A stretch of 64,000 nucleotides of DNA from CAZSMC01 sp964607755. Its GTDB lineage: Bacteria; Zhuqueibacterota; Zhuqueibacteria; Residuimicrobiales; Krinioviventaceae. A program made the translations under genes and the position numbers. The notes under the pieces were generated by a model, which made no database searches, had not been told where the DNA came from, and worked only from the letters and a program-made list of their open reading frames with translations. The DNA is taken from the NCBI GenBank assembly GCA_964607755.1, contig CAZSMC010000004.1:1-64000 (forward strand), in the 5' to 3' direction. This document shows positions 15,637-25,168 of the stretch, one piece after another; position 1 is the stretch's first letter, and each line of letters opens with the position of its first letter.

Positions 15637-17199
15637 TTATGTTTCTTTTCCATAATCACTTTCTTCCGGCACCTGGTATTTAATTTTTAGTTCTTCCAAT
15701 ATTCTTTTTAACCGCTCAACCACCGGTTGATAGTCAGATTCATCATACACACTCGTCAACTCGTGTGGATCCTTTTTTAAATCAAATAATTCCCATTCTT
15801 CAATCTGATAATAGTGGATTAGTTTATATCGGCCGTCGTAAACTCCTTCGTGCCGGTGGACATTGTGAGCGCCCGGGAATTCATAGTAATGATAGTACAC
15901 GCTTTTTCGCCAATCATCCGGCTTTCGGCCGCGCAGCAGTGGTTCAAGGCTCAGCCCTTGCATATCTTGCGGGATTTCAATATTAGCGATATCGAGAAAA
16001 GTTTCTGCAAAGTCTAAATTGGAAACAAGGTCGTCATTGACTGTTCCCGGTTTGGTGCGGCCGGGCCAGCGAACAAGAAGAGGCATTTTAAAAGATTCTT
16101 CATACATGAACCGTTTGTCGAACCACCCATGCTCGCCAAGATAAAAGCCCTGGTCTGACGAATAAACAACCACGGTATTGTCAGCCATACCGGATTCATC
16201 CAGATAATCCAGTAATTTTCCCACACTTTCATCCACTGAAGCAATGCAACGCAAATAGTCTTTCAAATAGCGTTGATATTTCCAGCGCACCAGGTCTTTG
16301 CCCTCAAGACTGGCCTTTTCGAATTTTTCTTTTACCGGTTGATAAAAATCAGTCCATTGTTCTCGCTGCTCCTCATTCATGCGCTCGTGAATACGGCGCT
16401 CCAGTCGCTCAGTGCCGGCATATCCCCGCATTTTTAAGTCATGTCCGAGCATCATATGTTCGTTGATCGTCATTTCCTGTTCATGGGCTGGCGTGCCGCG
16501 CCCTTTATAATCGTCAAAAAGCGTTTCCGGTTCTGGTATTTTATCATTTTTATATTTCTCCAAATACTTAAAAGCCGGAGACCATTCACGATGCGGCGCC
16601 TTGTGTTGAACCATCAGCATAAATGGTTCTTCCGGATTGCGTTCCTTTTGCAACCAATTTAGAGCCTTGTCCGTGATAATATCTGTAACATAACCGGTTT
16701 CCCGGTGCGTTCCCAGCATCGATTTAAAATCCGGATTGTAATAGTGACCCTGGCCGGGCAATACGTCCCAATAATCAAATCCACTGGGCTGTGTTTTCAG
16801 ATGCCATTTGCCAATAATGGCCGTTTGATAACCATTTTCCCGGAGCAGTTTGGGAAACGTTTGTTGGTGGGGATCAAATTCTTCCCGATTATCCCGTACT
16901 CCATTGACATGGCTATGTTTTCCCGTCAGAATCACGGCACGGCTTGGTGCGCAGAGCGAGTTGGTCACGCAACAATTTTTGAATAACATGCCGCCATTTG
17001 CAATACGATCAATATTTGGCGTTTTGTTGCGATTCGAGCCATAAGCGCTGATTGCCTGATAGGCATGGTCATCGGTGAAAATGAATAAAATGTTCGGACG
17101 TTTTCTCCAGGCGCATTGAAAGCTGCCGGATATGCACAATGCTGCCGTTAATCCTGCGGTTTGTAAAAATTGGCGCCGGTTAAAAAGAGAATTCTGCAT
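15637..17199 (-). CDS. Sulfatase (arylsulfatase family), Tat-exported
   Basis: The 520-aa product starts with a twin-arginine-like signal (NRRQFLQTAGLTAA, residues 7-20). Sulfatase motifs follow: NILFIFTDD with metal ligands D43 and D44, and the active-site signature CAPSR at 83-87, whose Cys is normally converted to formylglycine. GKWHLK (near 125) and later YSSDQGFYLGEHGWFDKR supply the remaining metal and sulfate ligands. It resembles polysaccharide- or choline-sulfatase-like enzymes; the natural sulfate ester is unknown. GGAGG precedes ATG 17199. No formylglycine-generating enzyme or anaerobic maturase is visible nearby. Confidence 0.9.
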   Translation of the reverse strand: MQNSLFNRRQFLQTAGLTAALCISGSFQCAWRKRPNILFIFTDDHAYQAISAYGSNRNKTPNIDRIANGGMLFKNCCVTNSLCAPSRAVILTGKHSHVNGVRDNREEFDPHQQTFPKLLRENGYQTAIIGKWHLKTQPSGFDYWDVLPGQGHYYNPDFKSMLGTHRETGYVTDIITDKALNWLQKERNPEEPFMLMVQHKAPHREWSPAFKYLEKYKNDKIPEPETLFDDYKGRGTPAHEQEMTINEHMMLGHDLKMRGYAGTERLERRIHERMNEEQREQWTDFYQPVKEKFEKASLEGKDLVRWKYQRYLKDYLRCIASVDESVGKLLDYLDESGMADNTVVVYSSDQGFYLGEHGWFDKRFMYEESFKMPLLVRWPGRTKPGTVNDDLVSNLDFAETFLDIANIEIPQDMQGLSLEPLLRGRKPDDWRKSVYYHYYEFPGAHNVHRHEGVYDGRYKLIHYYQIEEWELFDLKKDPHELTSVYDESDYQPVVERLKRILEELKIKYQVPEESDYGKET

Positions 17200-17309
17200 A
17201 AAAGCCTCCGTTCCATGAATAATGGAGCCGTAAAAATTTATAAAAGGTAAGAAATTGTGAAAAGAATCAAAGCAAAAAACAGAGGTTTGTGGAAAAAGTC
17301 GGAAGAAAT

Positions 17310-17336
17310 GGGCAGAAGGAATGTCTCCTTCTGCCC
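17310..17336 (-). terminator. Terminator-like hairpin after the barrel/TPR gene
   Basis: A perfect 11-bp stem GGGCAGAAGGA/TCCTTCTGCCC with a five-base loop lies 11 bases past the minus-strand stop at 17348. The following tract is only moderately T-rich (ATTTCTTCC). Confidence 0.6.
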
Positions 17337-17347
17337 TAAAGTAATGA

Positions 17348-18628
17348 TTATAATCTATTCAACCATTTCTGGGCGGCACTAACATACTCGCTATCCGGGT
17401 AATCATTCAAAAGTTGTTGGAAATATTTTCGGGCATTTTCATTATCGCCCATTTTTTGATAACATCTTCCCAACATAATTGTGGCATCGTCAAACTTGTA
17501 AGAAAAATCATAGCTAAAAACGGACAAGAAAGCTTGGGTGGCCTGTGAATATTGGCCCATGCCAAAATAATTTTCTCCCATCCAGTATTGGCAATTGCTG
17601 GCAAGTTTGTGATTTGGATATTGATCGCGTAAACTCCTAAAGAGTTGAAGCGATTGACTGTACTGTTTGGAATAAAAGAGTTGCAGTGCTCTTTCATAAT
17701 TTTGTTTGTAATCCCCGCCAGCTCGCATTTGTCCCGACACTTCATTGAGCTCTTTTTCCAGTTCTCTAATTCTTTGTTCCTGAGAGGAGAGTTGCGATTC
17801 AAGGCTTTGAATATCCTGATTTCTTTGTTCAAGTTTTTGATTCAACTCCTGAACTCTGGAGTGTAAATCAGTATATTCTTCGCCAGCTTCATCGGTCTCA
17901 GCAGCCTCCCGCAAGGCTTCTTCCCAGGCGATCAAGCCGGTATCTTCCTCAGCTTCCAATTGCATTTCTTCCAGGCCTGGCACTCCTTTTTGTTTTTTTG
18001 GAGCCGGTTTGCCTAAAAAGTAGGTTAATCCGACCCGGCCGTTCAAATAACCGTCATTAGTCTTACTATACTGACTATTGTATCCGCCATCTAATTCATC
18101 ACTATTGGTATGGCGATAATCTACGAATGCATTTAAAGCCAATTTAGGCGATAAAATAAAATCAAAACCGCCGCCTAAAATTAATGCCAGATTCGTCAAA
18201 CTGGTCCCAACGGTAGTAGAGTCATCGAATTGCTTGATATAGTCCTTCTCCCGGTTATAAGTCGAACTGATCCCGCCAGCTCCCAGAGTGATGAATGGCC
18301 GCAATTTATGTGTAAACAGATTAATATTTGTTTTTAAATCAAAATTAATGACATCTGTAGAAAACGATTTGTCAGTGAATCCATCATTTAACTGTCCATA
18401 CCCTAGGTTTAAACTTGTGTTAAAACGATCGCTAATAAAATAACGGAATGCCAGTTCAGATCCCAGGCCAACCCCGGCCGGAATTTTGTCGCCGTAGAGA
18501 TTTTGTAATCCGGCATTTAGACCAATTCCGAATTTAGGAGTGTTTACACTCCCTTGAGCGAAAAGACCGTTAGCAACGATAGAAACGATGACAAGCGTTG
18601 CCACGAAAAATTTACTTTGCAAATTCAT
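17348..18628 (-). CDS. Outer-membrane beta-barrel protein with coiled coil and YbgF-like TPR tail
   Basis: The 426-aa protein has a signal peptide cleaved near NGLFAQG (residue 24), an eight-stranded OmpA/OmpW-like barrel at about 30-205 (alternating strands such as TSLNLGYGQLNDGF and ALNAFVDYRHTNS), an acidic linker, a coiled coil at about 255-305 and C-terminal TPRs (YSQSLQLFRSLRDQYPNHKL, NARKYFQQLLNDYPDSEY). The tail resembles CpoB/YbgF of the Tol-Pal system, which links envelope constriction with peptidoglycan synthesis. Fusion of the tail to a barrel suggests an outer-membrane anchored version; this is inference. GGGAG precedes ATG 18628. Confidence 0.75.
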   Translation of the reverse strand: MNLQSKFFVATLVIVSIVANGLFAQGSVNTPKFGIGLNAGLQNLYGDKIPAGVGLGSELAFRYFISDRFNTSLNLGYGQLNDGFTDKSFSTDVINFDLKTNINLFTHKLRPFITLGAGGISSTYNREKDYIKQFDDSTTVGTSLTNLALILGGGFDFILSPKLALNAFVDYRHTNSDELDGGYNSQYSKTNDGYLNGRVGLTYFLGKPAPKKQKGVPGLEEMQLEAEEDTGLIAWEEALREAAETDEAGEEYTDLHSRVQELNQKLEQRNQDIQSLESQLSSQEQRIRELEKELNEVSGQMRAGGDYKQNYERALQLFYSKQYSQSLQLFRSLRDQYPNHKLASNCQYWMGENYFGMGQYSQATQAFLSVFSYDFSYKFDDATIMLGRCYQKMGDNENARKYFQQLLNDYPDSEYVSAAQKWLNRL

Positions 18629-18681
18629 TGTAATCTCCCTTCTTATAAGGCGCGCCCCAATATTTAATCGTCTGGTTAAAA

Positions 18682-19209
18682 TTAATCACCAATTAGAAAA
18701 AACTTTTTAGCTTCTTGTGGTAAAATTGATTCAAGTTGAATATTTTGTCCGGCATTCTGATTATATGCTTGTAAAAGAGTGTCAATTTTTTCGATCAACT
18801 TTTCTATCTCTTCCGGGTTTCCTTTATTTTCAAGCAAATGACGTAGATGTAAGAGTTTTTCTCCCAAACGTTCGAAATAATAATTGCTAAGAGAGTGAGA
18901 AATTAAACTCTGGACTTTTTCTTCTATATCCAGTTTATGATTAATAACTCCTCGAATTGTATCCTTGACCTGATATTTTCGCAGCTCTTTGCGTAACATA
19001 GTGTCCACTCCCATATACAAAAGCAAAGATGGGGTTCTTTTGTAATAATCAGTCAGCGGAGCGATCTCTTGCAAAATATATCGTTCCAATGTTTTTTTCT
19101 CATCAGCAGATGTTGATCGATGCGTGGCATACCGAATAGAGTTAGCATCCCGGGCGTATATGACTTTTATCAGAATATCCAGAGACGGGAAATAATACAG
19201 GTCATCCAT
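18682..19209 (-). CDS. Hypothetical protein, 175 aa
   Basis: I do not recognise the family. The protein is mostly alpha-helical and charged, without signal peptide or membrane segment. A notable stretch is YARDANSIRYATHRS near residues 18-32, followed by helices containing TDYYKRTPSLLLYMGVDTML and a Leu-rich middle (ERLGEKLLHLRHLLENKGN). It lies 53 bases upstream of the barrel/TPR gene on the same strand, so co-transcription is plausible. Its start is preceded by an AT-rich intergenic region that should hold the promoter. Confidence 0.6.
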   Translation of the reverse strand: MDDLYYFPSLDILIKVIYARDANSIRYATHRSTSADEKKTLERYILQEIAPLTDYYKRTPSLLLYMGVDTMLRKELRKYQVKDTIRGVINHKLDIEEKVQSLISHSLSNYYFERLGEKLLHLRHLLENKGNPEEIEKLIEKIDTLLQAYNQNAGQNIQLESILPQEAKKFFLIGD

Positions 19210-19666
19210 CCGAGCTGTCCTTGAGTTCTTAACTATAACGAGTTGTTTTTAATAAAGATTGCAACTACTATGCCACATTTTCTTTTCAAATTGTGTAAAA
19301 ATTGTAACATTAAATTTTTTTAGCCGTTTACACTCTGATTGCATTTAACTCTAATAATTACTGAAGATTAACAATATTCTTTACTCAAATTATTTCATAC
19401 AAATAAAATCACATAAATTAACCAGCAAAAACTTTGCCGAAATAGTTGAAAAATATGTATTATAATAAAACATGATTCAACCCAAAACGACAATAACGGA
19501 TTTTATGTATAAGACTAAAAAATATAACATCTTGTTTTACATAACTTAAATGATAAAACAATTATTGTCAAGATTTTTTCTTAACATGGTTAATATATTG
19601 ACGAAATGTTTTTTGCTCTTGAATCCAGTCTGTGCTGGTTACTATACACCCTTTTCAAACTGAGGA
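19210..19666. other. AT-rich intergenic region
   Basis: About 457 bases without a supported ORF. TTGACA-like and TATAAT-like words occur on the minus strand, but none are spaced well enough to call a promoter. It separates the exported protease operon from the gene at 18682-19209. Confidence 0.5.
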
Positions 19667-21406
19667 TTATCGAAGGATGACAAATTTTTCTGGTGCTATA
19701 TCCTGATGATCGACTCTGAACACATAAACACCGGGAGCAGCTAGTTCTCCCTGGGCTGTTCTTCCATTCCAGCGAAATACAAAATCGCCGGCTGATCGAT
19801 GCCCCACGTTTTGACGGAAAACAGGCTTGCCATTCTCATTCAGAACCTGAACCACAAGTTCATCCGCAGGCTCTGTAAGTCTTATGCTGAAATGAATTCC
19901 TTTTTGATGGCGGACAGACTGAAAAGGATTGGGGTATATGGATAGAATATCCGGCGCGATATTGTCGATAGGTCCCGTTTTGATGTTGAAAAGGTAATCT
20001 TCGGTAATTGACGTCTGATTTGTCTCTGGATATTTGATGTTCACAGACGCTATCCACATTTCTGCGTCGGTATCATGGTATGGAAAAAAATAATTATCAC
20101 CGCCGGAGATAATAAAGTACTGGGGATCTGCATGTGGTTTTGCTAAAAGCAATGCATAGAGCCAATGGTCTGGCGATAACAACATGGGGTAAACAGAAAT
20201 AACACCGGTGAATTGTGGCACAATTTTATGATACGTTGCGCTGCTCAATGCTGTTTGTCCGTCAATTTGGGCTGTCTGCAGAAGGCTGGTTTCCTGGGAT
20301 GTCGTTAACATGGGATAATTAGCTGCCTCTTTATAAAACTGGTTCGTAACTGCTCGTTCGCCAGTAAAAAAGTTCCACACGCTAAAAGCTCCCAGTTCCG
20401 AGGCAAAGTTACTTCCATGTGGAGCCAGAGCTTTATCGATAGCTGTAAAGGCTTCATGCTGTACAAAATGCTGCCAAATCTTTTTAACAATATCGGCTTC
20501 ATATTTGCTGGTCAACATGTGATGAAAAATGGATTGGCCGTATTCGTGAATTCCATTAGCGGTGTGAAATGCCTGATCAAGATGCTCAAAATAGCTGTCC
20601 AGATAATAATAATAATCATTAATCTCATCGAAAACCATATCTTCCATCCAGGTAGCACAGGATTCGAACAGCCATATCGCTGATAAATTTGTGGTTTGGT
20701 AGCTTCGATACCCGATCTGAACGAGGTGAAAAAATTCATGCGCAGCAGTGACTTGCATACCAGCTATGCCTTTGGTATTGGTCTGTGTAAAATCATTATC
20801 GATTTCGATATAGCCAGTATAGTCATAAGGCCGGTTTGTTTCTGGAACAGCCCTCTCATAAGTGGTCATACCATAATCATAAATGTTATGAACATAAATA
20901 TCATACTCTGGTCCATCAACCTGATAATCTGACGGTGGCGGATCGTAGCCGAGTTCTTGTATTTCAAATTCATAGACTTTATCAAAAGTTATAGCCACTT
21001 GCTGAATAAAATCCGATTCAGCAGCATCATTGCCTTTGGTGGTATAGTGAATTCGAAAAAGGCCTTCAGGGCTTGTTTGGGATTCAGTTAAATGATCAAA
21101 AGGGCGTTCAAAAAAGCGGGGCAGCAATTCGGAATGAGGAGCGTTTAATTCGATGAGGTGCGCAGCCCGGGCTTTTAACAATGTGCCCCGGCGAGTCATT
21201 GTGTTCTGTAATGCTTTGTAGCGCGGTGGAAGGTCTTTGCTGTCATAAATAGCCATCAATTGAAAAGCGACGTATTCTGCTTCGGAAATCTTTTGAGCTT
21301 TGAAATCGTGATCTAATGCTTCATACACAGTTACATCATTTACATCCGCCAGCAGAACACTGGTTGTTGCCAGAATAAAAAAGATATTTTTCGATAAAAA
21401 TCTCAT
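19667..21406 (-). CDS. Exported putative metalloprotease (MXAN_6640-like) with T9SS sorting domain
   Basis: The 579-aa product has a signal peptide (FLSKNIFFILATTSVLLA), a helical prodomain, and the zinc-protease motif HEFFH at residues 223-227 (HExxH) within TAAHEFFHLVQIGY, as in the MXAN_6640 family of putative secreted metalloproteases. The C-terminus from about 490 is a sorting domain (LSIYPNPFQSVRHQ; GDFVFRWNGRTAQGE; GVYVFRVDHQ), so the protein is probably released or attached through T9SS. Its ATG overlaps the der stop as TAATG, indicating translational coupling. It is the last gene of the 25168-19667 operon. Confidence 0.8.
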   Translation of the reverse strand: MRFLSKNIFFILATTSVLLADVNDVTVYEALDHDFKAQKISEAEYVAFQLMAIYDSKDLPPRYKALQNTMTRRGTLLKARAAHLIELNAPHSELLPRFFERPFDHLTESQTSPEGLFRIHYTTKGNDAAESDFIQQVAITFDKVYEFEIQELGYDPPPSDYQVDGPEYDIYVHNIYDYGMTTYERAVPETNRPYDYTGYIEIDNDFTQTNTKGIAGMQVTAAHEFFHLVQIGYRSYQTTNLSAIWLFESCATWMEDMVFDEINDYYYYLDSYFEHLDQAFHTANGIHEYGQSIFHHMLTSKYEADIVKKIWQHFVQHEAFTAIDKALAPHGSNFASELGAFSVWNFFTGERAVTNQFYKEAANYPMLTTSQETSLLQTAQIDGQTALSSATYHKIVPQFTGVISVYPMLLSPDHWLYALLLAKPHADPQYFIISGGDNYFFPYHDTDAEMWIASVNIKYPETNQTSITEDYLFNIKTGPIDNIAPDILSIYPNPFQSVRHQKGIHFSIRLTEPADELVVQVLNENGKPVFRQNVGHRSAGDFVFRWNGRTAQGELAAPGVYVFRVDHQDIAPEKFVILR

Positions 21407-22737
21407 TATACCTTGACGTTTTTATGTTTTCTGCGAAAGGACATGCGGATCGGTACACCAAAAAAGCCAAATTGGTCACGAATTCTGTTTTCGAGATAGT
21501 TTTTATAATTTTTTCGGATTCCGTTGGGTTCATTCGTAAAAAATACAAACAGAGGCGGGCTTGTTTTGACTTGAGTGACATAATTTAATTTCACCCATTT
21601 TGTCCCGTGGGCTGGCGGATGATGATCTTCGACGACATTTCTCAGGAATTTGTTCAGCTCGGAGGTTTTTAGTTTTCGTTTTCTTTCATGGTAAACTGAA
21701 ATAGCTGTATCCACAAGTTTAAAGATGCGTTGTTTTGTTAGCGCAGAAATGAACAGGATCGGGACATAACTCAAATCTCTTACCTGATCCTGCACCTCCT
21801 GTTCGAAGCGTCGCGCAGTAAGCGTATCTTTCTCAATTAAATCCCATTTGTTGACGCCAAGCACTATTCCTTTTCCCGCATCAATAGCTGTCATAACGAT
21901 GTGCTTGTCCTGGTCGGTTAGCCCGTCAACAGCATCAATTAAAATCACCGCCACATCGCATCGCCGCAGCGCGTGTTGTGTACGCACGTTACTAAAATAT
22001 TCTACGTTTTCTCTCACACGTGAGGATTTACGCAAACCAGCGGTATCGATCAGTACCAATTTATTGCCCTTGTAATTCATTTCTGTATCGATAGAATCGC
22101 GGGTAGTCCCAGGAATTTCTGTGACGATCATTTTGCTTATTCCGAGCAAAGCATTGACATAGGATGATTTTCCAACATTTGTACGGCCAACAACAGCGAT
22201 ATGAATGCGCTCCTCTTTAGCAGATTCGATACTTTTTTGTATTGGCAAGTTCTGAACAATCTTGTCTAAGAAATCTCCGATTTGCCGCCCATTGATAGCC
22301 GAGACCGAAAAAGGCTCTCCCATGCCAAGATTGTAAAATTCGTATAAATCGTATTCACGTTTTTCATTATCGACTTTATTAACTGCTAAAATAATATTTT
22401 TCTCTGATTTTTTGAGAATGTGTGCGATTTCGTCATCAATTGTGGTTATGCCGGTGGTTACGTCAACAACAAAAATAATGAGATGAGCTTCATTGAGAGC
22501 CAGTTCAATTTGTTTGCGAATTGCCGTTTCAAAGACATCTTTGGATGTCGGAACATAACCGCCAGTATCCAACAGCATAAACTCTACGCCTGCCCACTCT
22601 GCAGGAACGTATTTTCGATCGCGGGTGATGCCAGGCTGGTCATCGACTATGGCTTCGCGACTTTTAATGATCCGGTTGAACAATGTCGACTTGCCGACAT
22701 TCGGTCGGCCTACTATGGCGACAACAGGTTTCTTCAT
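21406..22737 (-). CDS. der: Ribosome biogenesis GTPase Der (EngA)
   Basis: The 443-aa protein has two tandem GTPase domains and a C-terminal KH-like domain, the unique architecture of Der, which is needed for 50S ribosomal subunit maturation. The first P-loop GRPNVGKST is at residues 10-18 with DTGG at 57-60 and NKVD near 120; the second, GRTNVGKSS, is at 184-192 with DTAG and NKWD. Length matches the family. It overlaps the upstream DUF512 gene by four bases (ATGA) and the downstream protease by one (TAATG), so the operon is tightly coupled. Confidence 0.96.
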   Translation of the reverse strand: MKKPVVAIVGRPNVGKSTLFNRIIKSREAIVDDQPGITRDRKYVPAEWAGVEFMLLDTGGYVPTSKDVFETAIRKQIELALNEAHLIIFVVDVTTGITTIDDEIAHILKKSEKNIILAVNKVDNEKREYDLYEFYNLGMGEPFSVSAINGRQIGDFLDKIVQNLPIQKSIESAKEERIHIAVVGRTNVGKSSYVNALLGISKMIVTEIPGTTRDSIDTEMNYKGNKLVLIDTAGLRKSSRVRENVEYFSNVRTQHALRRCDVAVILIDAVDGLTDQDKHIVMTAIDAGKGIVLGVNKWDLIEKDTLTARRFEQEVQDQVRDLSYVPILFISALTKQRIFKLVDTAISVYHERKRKLKTSELNKFLRNVVEDHHPPAHGTKWVKLNYVTQVKTSPPLFVFFTNEPNGIRKNYKNYLENRIRDQFGFFGVPIRMSFRRKHKNVKV

Positions 22738-24086
22738 AATGATTCTAACAGTTCAGTAAAACAGCCGTTAAATTGAATCACAGGTTTACCGATCTTTTTT
22801 TGCAGTTTTTCAATGGTCCAGTCATCCAGGAATAACTGATCGGCGTTCAAACAATTCGGCGGCAGAACAACAACATCGCCTTTTGGGAATAGCGCCACCG
22901 CTCGCGCTATATCCCCACCTGACAACAATCCTGATACAGATACGGATGTGCCAAAAAAGGTATTTTCCACAGAAAGCAATGAAACGTTCAAACCATTTAT
23001 TTCTCGTAAAACAGGTAAAATATCCCGTTCCAGAACCGGAGCAGCCATGGTACCAGTGACAAATAACAGGTAAACGTCATCAACTGTGAAAGGTAGATTT
23101 GATTGTTCTGCATTAAAATCATCCAGGAATTGCCGCAACATGCCGACGCCATTTTCTATCTGGGCAAAGTCTTCATAACGTTTGGCAGGTGGAATGCATT
23201 CAGCCGCGAGCATGTAAAACTCGTCAGCAAGGTAAATAAAATAACTGTCAAGCCGCTTTTTAAAATAAGATGATTTTTCACGTTCCCATTTTAACATAGT
23301 CTTAGCATATTCTGCATCGACAGGGACAAGGTGAGGTAAATTTTGTCGATGTTTTGTCAAGCCAACCGGAACGATGGCTATTGTATTTATCCAGGGAAAA
23401 AATTCAGCGCATTGATCGACAGTTTCTTCTAATATTTTTCCATCATTCCACCCCGGACAAAGGACAATCTGGGCGTGCATAGTAATTCGATTCTTTGCCA
23501 GGAAAGATATTTTTTCGAACAATCGATCATCTCTTTTCAATCTCAACAATTGCTGCCGAACTTGTGGATTAGCTGCGTGTATAGAAATATAAAGAGGAGA
23601 CAGATGCTGTTCCGCAATGCGCTGTAAATCTTTTTGCCTAACGTTGGTAAGAGTCACATAATTTCCGTACAGAAAGGACATGCGATAGTCTTCGTCTTTA
23701 AAGAGAAGCGACCGGCGAACGCCTGCCGGATTTTGATCGATAAAACAAAATACACATTTGTTACCGCAGTGCCGGCATTTCATGTCTTCAAACTGAATTC
23801 CAAATCCAGGCTCAATGCAGCCTTCTATCTCTATAAAACTGCTGTACCCATTTCTTTGAATTTCAAGCTCGATCATATCATCACTTGCATGAAAATAATA
23901 ATCAAGTATATCGTATATCCTGGATCCGTTAATGGAAACAAGATCATCGTCCGGTAATAGACCTATTTCTTCGGCAAAGCTATTTTTTCCAACGTAAGTT
24001 ATTTTCAATTTATGGAAAGTTAATCTTTCTGGTTGTCGTTTTATAAAGTGTTGATTACAAACTCTTTTTATTGCAGAATGTTCCAA
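22734..24086 (-). CDS. PDZ / radical SAM family protein (DUF512)
   Basis: The 450-aa protein has an N-terminal PDZ-like domain (VGKNSFAEEIGLLPDDDLVSI, split here as residues about 32-52), then cysteines C104, C107, C111 and C114. C107-x3-C111-x2-C114 fits the radical SAM 4Fe-4S motif in MKCRHCGNKCVFCF. The DUF512 domain fills the C-terminus (FTVDDVYLLFVTGTMAAPVL). Such proteins are commonly found next to der in diverse bacteria, as here. The reaction is unknown. The first 20-odd residues overlap the upstream gene by 19 bases and are unconserved, so the start may be internal. Confidence 0.85.
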   Translation of the reverse strand: MEHSAIKRVCNQHFIKRQPERLTFHKLKITYVGKNSFAEEIGLLPDDDLVSINGSRIYDILDYYFHASDDMIELEIQRNGYSSFIEIEGCIEPGFGIQFEDMKCRHCGNKCVFCFIDQNPAGVRRSLLFKDEDYRMSFLYGNYVTLTNVRQKDLQRIAEQHLSPLYISIHAANPQVRQQLLRLKRDDRLFEKISFLAKNRITMHAQIVLCPGWNDGKILEETVDQCAEFFPWINTIAIVPVGLTKHRQNLPHLVPVDAEYAKTMLKWEREKSSYFKKRLDSYFIYLADEFYMLAAECIPPAKRYEDFAQIENGVGMLRQFLDDFNAEQSNLPFTVDDVYLLFVTGTMAAPVLERDILPVLREINGLNVSLLSVENTFFGTSVSVSGLLSGGDIARAVALFPKGDVVVLPPNCLNADQLFLDDWTIEKLQKKIGKPVIQFNGCFTELLESL

Positions 24087-25168
24087 AGCTTGTGGATGCC
24101 GGAGAGCGCTTCAACGCCTTTAATAATCCGGCTCCCCTCAAACTCACCAGTCCTTTGATTTACTGACATCACATCCAGATGAACAAATAACTGGATGGCA
24201 TTATAGGCATAATGGGAGCGTTGAACGTCCGGGAAAACGGAAGGCTTATCGATATATCGTGTCGTCACATCCTGATTGCCGGTAATTTCTACATAGACAT
24301 TTTGCAGGGTAACGGCAAAATCATGGCGCTTCATTTTTTGCTCCGGGCGAAAGGTATCATCAGGATACACATTCATAATATTGGCCGAGACGACCTGGGT
24401 AATGAATGAGCGCGCCCAATGATCTGATATGTCTGTTATTTGAGGTGTATTTTGATCCGTATTTCTGTTTTTGGACGAGCCGTAAAACGGTTGCATGTGT
24501 TGGATAAATTCCATAACGCTCAGCTCTTTTACCAGCAAGGCAGCCACATCAGCACGTGTGAGTTCATCTTTTAACGCCAGGCGACGTCCAATTTGTGTTC
24601 GGGGACTGGCGTTTATGATTTGTTCTAAAAAAGAGATTTCAGCTTTAGCTTTTTCAGCACAATCCTGGCTCTTTTCTGAACACTTTTGCATAGCGTCAAG
24701 TGCTGCTTTAAATTTATAATCTTTTTTTAACGCAATGCCTTTATAATAAAAAACTTGAGCATTTGTGGAATCCAGGGAAATTGATTTTTCGAAATGAGAA
24801 ATCGCTTCTGTAACCTGGTCTGTTTCTTCATCCATTAACAAGATGCGGCCCATAAAATAATAGCTATCTGCCGAAGGGCCTTTAGTTAACGCCTTTTCCG
24901 CATAATTGTATGCTTTTTCAAAGGCTCCTCTTTGAGCCAAAAGAAAAGCCAAACCTGCATAGCCGTTGGCAAAATTGGAGTCCGCCTTGATAGCGGCATG
25001 AAAATTCTCGGCCGCGGCTTTCAAACTGTCATTTTTAAGATGTACGAGTCCTTTCTGGTAATGAACCTCTGGTTCAATCCGCTTTGGTTTTACAGTTGGT
25101 TTTTGTGGAGCACACGCAAATAAGAGAAAAAGTAAAACACCTGCCAGACCAAGATATCTTTTAAGCAT
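24068..25168 (-). CDS. Lipoprotein with TPR repeats and S-layer homology (SLH) repeats
   Basis: The 366-aa product has a lipoprotein signal with lipobox LFAC (Cys19). TPRs follow at about 30-180 (YQKGLVHLKNDSLKAAAENF, ANGYAGLAFLLAQRGAFEKA, NAQVFYYKGIALKKDYKFKA). The C-terminal half carries about three SLH-like repeats, including DISDHWARSFITQVVSANIM and FPDVQRSHYAYNAIQLFVHL. SLH repeats bind pyruvylated or related secondary cell-wall polymers. On a lipid-anchored diderm protein they may tie the outer membrane to peptidoglycan, as known in Thermotogota and Deinococcota. It is the first gene of the operon leading to der. Confidence 0.8.
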   Translation of the reverse strand: MLKRYLGLAGVLLFLLFACAPQKPTVKPKRIEPEVHYQKGLVHLKNDSLKAAAENFHAAIKADSNFANGYAGLAFLLAQRGAFEKAYNYAEKALTKGPSADSYYFMGRILLMDEETDQVTEAISHFEKSISLDSTNAQVFYYKGIALKKDYKFKAALDAMQKCSEKSQDCAEKAKAEISFLEQIINASPRTQIGRRLALKDELTRADVAALLVKELSVMEFIQHMQPFYGSSKNRNTDQNTPQITDISDHWARSFITQVVSANIMNVYPDDTFRPEQKMKRHDFAVTLQNVYVEITGNQDVTTRYIDKPSVFPDVQRSHYAYNAIQLFVHLDVMSVNQRTGEFEGSRIIKGVEALSGIHKLWNILQ

